Shown here in pieces: positions 1 through 5,110 of a stretch of 5,110 bases of DNA. The stretch's first letter is position 1. Every line of letters starts with the position of its first letter. This DNA is from Bacteroidales bacterium GP2 (GTDB taxonomy: Bacteria; Bacteroidota; Bacteroidia; Bacteroidales; Muribaculaceae). The position numbers and the translations under genes were made by a program. The stretch lies in assembly GCA_001701115.1 (NCBI GenBank), contig DAAJ01000038.1, positions 28,798-33,907 of the forward strand. The letters run 5' to 3'. Under the pieces are notes generated by a model. It was given only the letters and a program-made list of their open reading frames with translations, searched no databases and was not told the origin of the DNA.

Positions 1-1
1 T

Positions 2-1522
2 GACTCGGCAAGCCGTGCAAGAATCCGTGAGCGCGTGAGGCGCAATGACAGCATAGCTGCGGCAAGCGGCAAGGAGAACATGGATTTCGGCATCGACCGG
101 AGCCTTGCCTCCTGGCTGCGCAAATGGAAAGCCGGAGGTGATGTCAAGGCTCGCCGTGGCAGGCTTGTGACACCATATTTCCCGGTAAGGAACACTCTGC
201 GCAATCTTGACATGAGTTTCTCTACGGACAGTATCATTATCCGTAATACCGGTTATACCCTCGGCACGAGTGATTTCGTTATCAACGGAAGCATAACCAA
301 TATATCCCGTGCGCTCACATCGCACAGGGGCGCACCGCTCAACATCAATTTCGATATCAAGAGCGACACCATTAATATTAATGAGATTTATGAGGCGGTT
401 ACCGCCGGGTCGACATTTGCTGAAAGGCTCAAAAAAGGTCAGGTCAAGCTTGTGGATACCGATGACGATGAGGCAAGGCAGGCGGCAATCAAGAAGGAGG
501 CTGACGGCTACGGTCAGCCGGTATTCGTTGTTCCGAGCAACATAAATGCCCAGTTGAAGATTGACGCAAGTGAAGTGCTTTACGCGGATATCTGGTTCCA
601 GAAGCTCACAGGCAACATTGCTATCCGCGACGGCGCCCTGCATCTTGACAGGCTTGCAGGATACACGCCTATCGGCTCCATGGACATGACTGCGCTTTAT
701 TCAGCTCCTACAAAGAAAGATGTCCATTTTGCAGCTGGAATGGTTGTGCGCAGCCTGCATCTCAAGGAGTTCCTGCGCCTGATTCCGGAAATTGACAGCG
801 TGCTGCCGCTTCTCCGCGAGGTCAACGGCATAATTACCGCTGACGTGGCGATGAATACCGACATAGATTCAATGATGAACCTTAAGTTCAATACATTCAA
901 TCTTGTACTCAAACTCACGGGCGACAGCCTACAGCTTGTTGACAACGAAACCTTCCGTAAGATGACCAAATGGCTCATGCTTAAGAAGAAGGACGGCAAC
1001 ACGATTAACAATATGCAGGTAGAGCTGATGATCAAGGATACAAAGCTGGATGTCTTCCCGTTTGTGTTCGATTTCAACCGATACCGCATAGGTGTGAGCG
1101 GTCACAACACGCTTGACATGGATTTGGACTACCATATCGCCGTGCTTAAATCGCCGATACCGTTCAAGTTCGGAATCAATATCAAAGGTAAGCCCGGGCA
1201 TTTCAAAATCCGCTTCGGTAGGGCTAACTTCGATGAAAACAAGATTGCTTTCAGTCATCAGCTGACAGACACCCTGCGGATGAACCTTGTCAATGAAATA
1301 CGCGAAGTGTTCCAGTTCGGCGCAAAGACCGGCAAACGCACCAAGCTTATTCTTGAGAATCCTAAGGAATATGCGGGCGAATTCATGGTTGCGGACACTC
1401 TTACCCATGAGGATTCCGTGATTTTCATCCAAGGCGGCGCTATAGACGGACCAGCCGTGCCTCCGTTCCCCATGGATGACAATCCTGTCAAGGACAAGAA
1501 ACATAAAAAGAAAAGGCACTGA
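2..1522 (+). CDS. AsmA-family envelope protein, C-terminal part (5' end outside window)
   Basis: The frame is open from base 2 to a TGA at 1520-1522, giving 506 visible residues without a start, so the gene is cut by the left edge; the GTG at 35 is an ordinary internal Val codon. The protein resembles the C-terminal half of Bacteroidota AsmA-like proteins. It has many short beta-strand repeats, an acidic linker near bases 455-520 (VDTDDDEARQ), the segment NETFRKMTKWLM (about 945-980), DVFPFVFDFNRY (about 1048-1083) and VLKSPIPFKFGI (about 1142-1177). The protein ends in a Lys/His-rich tail (DKKHKKKRH). The AsmA/TamB family is known for long, inner-membrane-anchored periplasmic beta-groove proteins implicated in phospholipid movement to the outer membrane. 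The expected N-terminal membrane anchor would be upstream and is not visible. Family assignment is by recognition of conserved segments; the substrate is unknown. It is the first visible gene of a probable operon with the HAD phosphatase and aroB. Confidence 0.85.
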   Translation, partial: DSASRARIRERVRRNDSIAAASGKENMDFGIDRSLASWLRKWKAGGDVKARRGRLVTPYFPVRNTLRNLDMSFSTDSIIIRNTGYTLGTSDFVINGSITNISRALTSHRGAPLNINFDIKSDTININEIYEAVTAGSTFAERLKKGQVKLVDTDDDEARQAAIKKEADGYGQPVFVVPSNINAQLKIDASEVLYADIWFQKLTGNIAIRDGALHLDRLAGYTPIGSMDMTALYSAPTKKDVHFAAGMVVRSLHLKEFLRLIPEIDSVLPLLREVNGIITADVAMNTDIDSMMNLKFNTFNLVLKLTGDSLQLVDNETFRKMTKWLMLKKKDGNTINNMQVELMIKDTKLDVFPFVFDFNRYRIGVSGHNTLDMDLDYHIAVLKSPIPFKFGINIKGKPGHFKIRFGRANFDENKIAFSHQLTDTLRMNLVNEIREVFQFGAKTGKRTKLILENPKEYAGEFMVADTLTHEDSVIFIQGGAIDGPAVPPFPMDDNPVKDKKHKKKRH

Positions 1523-2271
1523 TGTTTGACGCACAGATAGAGCGCTTTATGAAGCGCCACAATTATATAGCACTTGAACCGCGCGCCGCCCTGATTGACA
1601 TGGACGGCACGCTTTATGATTCTATGCCCCGCCATGCCCAGGCATGGATGCGCATGGTCGGGGAAATCGGCATAAAAGCTACCCCGGAGGAGTTTTTCAT
1701 GTACGAAGGGCGCACCGGCGCTTCAACAATAAACTTGCTTTTTAACCGGGAATTCGGGCGTGATGCAACTGAGGATGAGGTCAAGGAGCTGTATCATCGC
1801 AAAACGGTGTACTTCAGCGAGCTGCCCGATGTGAATCCTATGCCGGGAGCGCAACGCCTGCTTGATTTCCTTGAAAAGGTTGGCATGAAGCGCGTGCTTG
1901 TCACCGGATCCGGTCAAAGCTCACTGATAAATCGGCTCAATGATGATTTTCCCGGTGCGTTTGCCGGTGATATGCGCATCACGGCGCGTGATGTCCGCCA
2001 GGGCAAGCCCGCTCCTGAACCATACTTCGCGGCAATGGATAAGGCTGGCGTGACCCCGGCGCAAAGCATAGTGATAGAAAATGCCCCTCTCGGAGTTGAA
2101 GCGGGTGATGCCGCAGGTGCCTTTACCATCGGGGTGACTACCGGTCCGGTTCCCGGTGCCGCGCTTGCCGAAGCCGGTGCCGCAATCGTTTTTCCCGATA
2201 TGAATACCCTTGCCGACCAGATGCCGATGTTGCTCTACGCCTTAGGCACCCACAGGCGTAATCTTAATTGA
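1522..2271 (+). CDS. HAD-superfamily phosphatase (beta-phosphoglucomutase-like subclass)
   Basis: This 249-residue cytosolic HAD hydrolase has all four motifs in order. Motif I is IDMDGTLYDS, with nucleophile Asp26 and acid/base Asp28. Motif II is VTGSG, with Thr128. The motif III lysine is Lys162 in QGKPAPEPY. Motif IV is VIENAPLGVEAG (Glu186-Asn187). A helical C1 cap lies between motifs I and II (about residues 38-110, including GRTGAST), as in the beta-phosphoglucomutase/phosphoglycolate phosphatase group. The family hydrolyses or transfers phosphate on small sugars and metabolites; this member's substrate cannot be read from sequence. The start at 1522 is preferred over the ATG at 1549 because it overlaps the previous stop (TGATG), has a weak AAAAGG five bases upstream, and gives the N-terminal extension I recall in Bacteroidota relatives. 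Motif IV carries Asn where many relatives have a second acidic residue. Its place between an AsmA gene and aroB suggests co-transcription, not necessarily a shared pathway. Confidence 0.9.
   Translation: MFDAQIERFMKRHNYIALEPRAALIDMDGTLYDSMPRHAQAWMRMVGEIGIKATPEEFFMYEGRTGASTINLLFNREFGRDATEDEVKELYHRKTVYFSELPDVNPMPGAQRLLDFLEKVGMKRVLVTGSGQSSLINRLNDDFPGAFAGDMRITARDVRQGKPAPEPYFAAMDKAGVTPAQSIVIENAPLGVEAGDAAGAFTIGVTTGPVPGAALAEAGAAIVFPDMNTLADQMPMLLYALGTHRRNLN
1542..1557 (+). other. Hairpin near the 5' end of the HAD gene, internal ATG in loop
   Basis: GCGCTT (1542-1547) and AAGCGC (1552-1557) are perfect reverse complements separated by the four bases TATG. The stem begins 20 bases after the first base of the HAD start codon, and the loop contains most of an in-frame ATG (Met10, 1549-1551). 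This can be seen directly; any effect on translation or start choice is conjecture, and a six-pair stem can arise by chance in coding sequence. Confidence 0.3.
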
Positions 2272-2289
2272 CCATTAAAGTTTGAACCA

Positions 2290-3366
2290 ATGTTATCATC
2301 ACAATCCCAAAAACTTATATTTACCAATTCTGTAGCAGAAGCAATCGATGGATGGGTTGCGGAAGCCAAACCCACAAAACTGTTCGTGGTTGCAGACAGC
2401 AACACCGCGTCTTTATGCCTCCCTCTCGTAGTGGACAAGAGCAAGGCGCTTGCCGAGGCGCGGGTGATAGTTGTGCCGGCGGGTGAGGAGCACAAGAACA
2501 TTGAATCGCTTGCATATATCTGGAGCGAGCTATGCAATGGCGGGGCTACCCGTAGCGCGGCTGTAGTAAATCTGGGTGGAGGAGTGGTGACTGACATGGG
2601 AGGCTTTGCCGCGGCAACTTTCAAACGAGGAATCCGCTTCATAAACGTGCCTACGACATTGCTTGCCGCTGTCGACGCGGCTGTCGGCGGCAAGACCGGC
2701 ATTGACTTCAACGGATTCAAGAATGAGATAGGCGCGTTCTGCAATGCAGATGCAGTGGTGATTTCCACATTGTTCTTTGACACACTGCCGCCGAGCGAGC
2801 GTCTTAGCGGTTTCGCGGAAATGATAAAGCATTCCCTCATTGCCGGCGGGGATGCATATCGCAGGCTCACAAGCGGCTGGGGAATGGCAGTTGATAGCGA
2901 CGGGTTTCTCGGGCTGCTGAAAGAAAGCGTGCTTGTGAAGAAAGGCGTTGTGGAGCAGGACCCGACAGAAAAAGGGTTGCGCAAGGCTCTAAACCTAGGG
3001 CACACCGCGGGGCACGCTTTTGAGTCATGGGCGTTGGAGCAGGGCAAACCGGTGCCTCACGGCTATGCTGTTGCGTGGGGGCTTGTGGTTGATATGGTGC
3101 TGTCGCACCTCCGCCTCGGTTTCCCGTCTGATGTGCTGCGTGGCATAACTGCATTTATTGAAGAGAATTACGGTCGAATTGCAATTGATTGCGGCGACTA
3201 TGATTCGCTGATAGAGATCATGCGCCATGACAAGAAGAACGCCGGGGACGGCACAATCAGTTTCACCCTTCTTAAAGCTCCCGGCGAGGTGGATGTGAAC
3301 TGCACCGCAACTCCCCAGGAGATAGCTGCGGCGCTGGATATATTCCGTGACCTGATGCATATTTGA
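2290..3366 (+). CDS. aroB: 3-dehydroquinate synthase
   Basis: This 358-residue cytosolic enzyme converts DAHP to 3-dehydroquinate, the second step of the shikimate pathway, using NAD+ and a divalent metal. The family signature is complete: a nucleotide-binding NLGGGVVTD (94-102), then KRG (112-114), PTTLLAAVD (121-129) and VGGKTGID (132-139). By alignment from memory to the Aspergillus nidulans enzyme, the metal ligands are Glu177 (FAEMIKH), His238 (NLGHTAGH) and His257 (PHGYA). Active-site residues Arg113, Asp129, Lys135, Lys144, Asn145, Lys180, Arg231, Asn235 and His242 are all present, with the late HDKKN motif at 313-317. Length is normal for bacterial AroB. One small departure is Ala131 where the common form is VD(S/A)SVGGK. 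The ATG lies 18 bases after the HAD stop without a clear Shine-Dalgarno, usual for Bacteroidota, and fits read-through from upstream. I expect a functional enzyme. Confidence 0.97.
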   Translation: MLSSQSQKLIFTNSVAEAIDGWVAEAKPTKLFVVADSNTASLCLPLVVDKSKALAEARVIVVPAGEEHKNIESLAYIWSELCNGGATRSAAVVNLGGGVVTDMGGFAAATFKRGIRFINVPTTLLAAVDAAVGGKTGIDFNGFKNEIGAFCNADAVVISTLFFDTLPPSERLSGFAEMIKHSLIAGGDAYRRLTSGWGMAVDSDGFLGLLKESVLVKKGVVEQDPTEKGLRKALNLGHTAGHAFESWALEQGKPVPHGYAVAWGLVVDMVLSHLRLGFPSDVLRGITAFIEENYGRIAIDCGDYDSLIEIMRHDKKNAGDGTISFTLLKAPGEVDVNCTATPQEIAAALDIFRDLMHI

Positions 3367-3391
3367 TATTGAGGCAATTTTTGTAATTTTG
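3362..3391 (+). promoter_or_regulatory. Bacteroidota-type promoter for the porin gene
   Basis: TTTG at 3362-3365 (a -33 element overlapping the aroB stop) and TAATTTTG at 3384-3391 match the known Bacteroides consensus TTTG / TAnnTTTG with an 18-base spacer. Transcription should begin a few bases after 3391, leaving at most a handful of bases before the ATG at 3400. The porin thus probably has its own promoter separate from the aroB operon. The start site is inferred, not measured. Confidence 0.65.
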
Positions 3392-3399
3392 CCGTTGCA

Positions 3400-4419
3400 A
3401 TGAAAAAAGCCATCACATTTTTTGCAGCGGCGCTTGCCGCGGTATCTGTATTTGCCGGGGAGGCGGCTGACACAGTAAAAGTAAATTATCGCCCTAATTT
3501 CCACGGAACCGTAAGGTCGCGGTTTGAGTATGCCACTGACGGCGGGGAATACCGCTTCCAGGTGCGCAACGCCCGCTTCTCTATTAACGGGAATATATGC
3601 CGTGAAATCAGCTACTTTGTAAATACAGACCTGTGCGACCGGGGCAAGATGAAAATTCTTGACGCCTGGGCGAGGGCTGAATTTGTGCCGCACCTCAGCC
3701 TGCAGGCAGGGCAGTTCAGGATGCCATTCGGTGTTGACCCTTTCCGCGCCCCGCACCAGTATTATTTTGCAAACCGCTCCTTTATCGGCAAGCAGATGTG
3801 CAATTACCGTGCAGTGGGCGCGATGCTCATTTATGATTTTGCCGCATTGCCTCTCAAGCTGGAGGCGGGCGCATTCAATCCGTACTCTATCGGCGACCAC
3901 ACCGGCTGGGGAAAGAAACTCGCGGGCGCGGGAAAAGCCACACTCGGGCTCGGGGAGTTCACCCTTAGCGCGGGCGCTTCAACTATCCGCCCTTCCGGAA
4001 TCAGGGCTAACCTCGCCGGGGCTTCACTGAGCTGGAGCCACAGCAGGTGGATTGTGGAGGGGGAATATATGCACAAGCACTATGTTCACGGCGCATACAA
4101 GAATGCGCATGCCTACAGCGTGTTCACCAATTATTATATGCCTGTCAACGCAGGAATATTCAACCGGCTGTCTTTTCAAGGGCGATTCGACGGAATAACC
4201 GACCATTCAAACTGTGCGCCGGATGATGAGGGAGTGTTGAAAGTGACCGATAATGCGCGAAACCGAATCACTGCGGGAGCAACCCTCACCTGCATGAAGA
4301 TGAAAAATATGTACTTTGACTTCAGGGTGGACTACGAAAAGAACTTTTACCGCCATGATTTCAAGCCTACGCCTGAGTACGGCGATAAGATTGTTGCCGA
4401 AATCGTCCTCCGTTTCTGA
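3400..4419 (+). CDS. OprO/OprP-like outer-membrane porin
   Basis: This 339-residue protein begins with a Sec signal peptide (MKKAITFFAAALAAVSVFA, likely cleavage after Ala19 or a few residues later). The mature part is a run of alternating beta strands rich in Tyr, Phe and Arg. Segments such as FQVRNARFSINGN, ILDAWARAEF, LSLQAGQFRMPFGVDPFR and NYRAVGAMLIYDF match the phosphate-selective porin O/P family pattern (RRAR-like strand, then GQF+xPFG). The last residue is Phe in IVAEIVLRF, the expected C-terminal signal for the BAM assembly machinery. It should therefore be a passive diffusion channel in the outer membrane; ion selectivity cannot be inferred. It is shorter than Pseudomonas OprP, and has five cysteines (67, 79, 134, 272, 298), more than usual for a porin. 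A promoter directly upstream suggests independent transcription, and the gene ends 4 bases from the convergent hypB stop. There is no SusC/SusD partner or TonB plug. Confidence 0.8.
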   Translation: MKKAITFFAAALAAVSVFAGEAADTVKVNYRPNFHGTVRSRFEYATDGGEYRFQVRNARFSINGNICREISYFVNTDLCDRGKMKILDAWARAEFVPHLSLQAGQFRMPFGVDPFRAPHQYYFANRSFIGKQMCNYRAVGAMLIYDFAALPLKLEAGAFNPYSIGDHTGWGKKLAGAGKATLGLGEFTLSAGASTIRPSGIRANLAGASLSWSHSRWIVEGEYMHKHYVHGAYKNAHAYSVFTNYYMPVNAGIFNRLSFQGRFDGITDHSNCAPDDEGVLKVTDNARNRITAGATLTCMKMKNMYFDFRVDYEKNFYRHDFKPTPEYGDKIVAEIVLRF

Positions 4420-4420
4420 A

Positions 4421-4437
4421 TCCTCAATGGTTGAGGA
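4421..4437. terminator. Hairpin at the porin/hypB convergent junction, possible bidirectional terminator
   Basis: TCCTCAA (4421-4427) and TTGAGGA (4431-4437) form a perfect seven-pair stem with a three-base loop (TGG). It begins two bases after the porin stop and includes the last codons and stop of hypB. No T-tract follows on either strand, so it is not a canonical intrinsic terminator; it may assist termination or protect 3' ends of both transcripts. The structure is visible; the function is inferred. Confidence 0.4.
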
Positions 4438-5110
4438 GATAATCGACCCACTGGTCTATGCCGATGGATTTTGTGGCTGAAGTCTCAAAGAAAACCAATC
4501 CCGGGCTCACTTTAAGGGCGTTTGCCTTGAGCCGCTCAATGTCGCAGTCAACATAAGGGAGCAAATCAACCTTGTTGATGATGCATATCTGGCTTCCGCT
4601 GAACATATAAGGGTATTTCAGCGGCTTGTCGTCCCCCTCGGTCACGCTTATCACTACCACTCTTCTCTTTTCGCCGAGGTCAAACATTGCCGGGCAGACA
4701 AGGTTGCCTACATTCTCGATAAACAGTATCGAACCCTGCTCCGGGTTTAAATCCTCAATCGCGTGGCATACCATGTGGGCGTCTAAATGGCACCCGTTTG
4801 CGGTGTTGATTTGTACTGCGGGCACCCCTTGGGCGGTTATGCGCCTCGCATCGTTGTCGGTGTGCTGGTCCCCTTCAATTACCGCTACCGGACGTCTCCC
4901 CGCAATAGCCCTGACAGTGGCTTCGAGCAACGATGTTTTTCCGGAGCCCGGCGATGATACTATATTGTATGCGTCAATGGAGCGTGCCGCAAGGAAGCCT
5001 CTGGCATAGGCTGCATGGCGGTTGTTTTCTCCGAGGATATCCTGCTCAAGGCTGACGGTCACTTGCCCGTCGCCGTTGTCATGGTGGTGATGATGGTGGT
5101 AGCTGTCGCC
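4424..5110 (-). CDS. hypB: Hydrogenase nickel incorporation GTPase HypB (N-terminus outside window)
   Basis: The minus-strand frame is open from the right edge to a stop at 4424-4426, giving 228 visible residues. HypB is a cytosolic SIMIBI-class GTPase that with HypA delivers nickel to [NiFe]-hydrogenase (and to urease in some bacteria). Counting from the first visible residue, it has Walker A SPGSGKT (53-59), EGDQHTDND (79-87), the metal-site Cys107-His108 in NGCHLDA, ENVGNLVCPA with Cys139, TEGDDKPLKYP, the guanine-specificity NKVD (179-182) and SATKSIGIDQW (from 211). These correspond closely to E. coli HypB, including its Cys/Cys/His G-domain metal site. Upstream of the G-domain lies a six-histidine run preceded by Gly-Asp-Ser-Tyr. 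The GTG at 5062 is not taken as start because it would remove this tract; the true start, probably with an MCxxCGC-type nickel motif, is expected just past the edge. It may be the last gene of a hyp operon. Confidence 0.96.
   Translation of the reverse strand, partial: GDSYHHHHHHDNGDGQVTVSLEQDILGENNRHAAYARGFLAARSIDAYNIVSSPGSGKTSLLEATVRAIAGRRPVAVIEGDQHTDNDARRITAQGVPAVQINTANGCHLDAHMVCHAIEDLNPEQGSILFIENVGNLVCPAMFDLGEKRRVVVISVTEGDDKPLKYPYMFSGSQICIINKVDLLPYVDCDIERLKANALKVSPGLVFFETSATKSIGIDQWVDYLLNH
5081..5098 (-). other. hypB: Six-histidine nickel-binding tract in HypB
   Basis: Six consecutive His codons (mixed CAC and CAT) lie in frame with hypB, flanked by GDSY before and DNGDGQ after. Histidine-rich N-terminal stretches in many HypB proteins bind or store nickel. 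Mixed codons suggest selection at protein level and not simple triplet slippage. More histidines beyond the edge cannot be excluded. Confidence 0.85.

Noticed and set aside
35..37. GTG as the start codon of the AsmA-like gene
   Set aside because: The frame is open to the left edge, and AsmA-family proteins are much longer with an N-terminal membrane anchor not seen here; the GTG is an internal Val codon.
929..1534. Minus-strand open frame over the AsmA-like gene
   Set aside because: Fully antisense to a gene with clear family features, and no domain recognised.
2276..2284. Possible promoter TA-AAG-TTTG ahead of aroB
   Set aside because: The spacing within the -7 element is one base too long and no TTTG lies at the expected -33 position; co-transcription with the HAD gene is simpler.
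2235..3047. Minus-strand open frame over aroB
   Set aside because: Ser/Ala/Pro-rich low-complexity translation is typical of a shadow frame opposite a real gene; no motif seen.
3373..3393. GGCAA...TTGCC as an intrinsic terminator for aroB
   Set aside because: Five-pair stem with an 11-base A/T loop and no T-tract after the stem; the T-rich stretch is better explained by the porin promoter.
3025..3900. Long minus-strand open frame spanning the end of aroB and the start of the porin
   Set aside because: It is antisense to two well-supported genes, crosses their promoter region, and its translation shows no recognisable domain.
4626..5009. Plus-strand open frame over hypB
   Set aside because: Antisense to a gene whose every GTPase and metal motif is intact; no protein family recognised.
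5060..5062. GTG as the start codon of hypB
   Set aside because: The frame continues to the right edge through an in-frame six-histidine tract typical of HypB N-termini, so the start lies outside the window.
5081..5110. Triplet microsatellite at the right edge
   Set aside because: The ATG/GTG-like repeat is the reverse complement of mixed CAC/CAT His codons in hypB, a known protein feature of the family.

Overview
The window looks like a chromosomal segment from a Bacteroidales bacterium, most likely a gut member close to Muribaculaceae or Bacteroides. This is inferred from the Bacteroidota-type AsmA-like C-terminus, a Bacteroidota-type TTTG / TAnnTTTG promoter, the lack of strong Shine-Dalgarno sequences, and a base composition of roughly half G+C. 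Genes are tightly packed and no stretch over 300 bases lacks a gene. There is no sign of a mobile element, CRISPR array, tRNA or rRNA.

Layout: bases 2-3366 form a likely plus-strand operon. It begins with the 3' part of a large AsmA-family envelope protein gene cut by the left edge. A HAD-superfamily phosphatase follows, joined by a TGATG stop/start overlap, and then aroB (3-dehydroquinate synthase) after an 18-base gap. Next, a recognisable promoter at 3362-3391 sits directly in front of a small OprO/OprP-like outer-membrane porin gene (3400-4419). On the minus strand, converging on the porin with only 4 bases between stop codons, is hypB, the GTPase/nickel chaperone for [NiFe]-hydrogenase maturation. 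It is cut by the right edge inside its histidine-rich N-terminal region. A short perfect hairpin (4421-4437) lies across this junction.

Functionally the window joins three themes: envelope biogenesis and permeability (AsmA-like protein, porin), the entry to aromatic amino acid synthesis (AroB, with a HAD phosphatase of unknown substrate), and nickel enzyme maturation (HypB, probably the last gene of a hyp operon that lies to the right). I see no convincing undescribed system. The most useful second looks are the almost leaderless porin promoter, the hairpin at the convergent junction, the hairpin holding an internal ATG at the start of the HAD gene, and the variant HAD motif IV.
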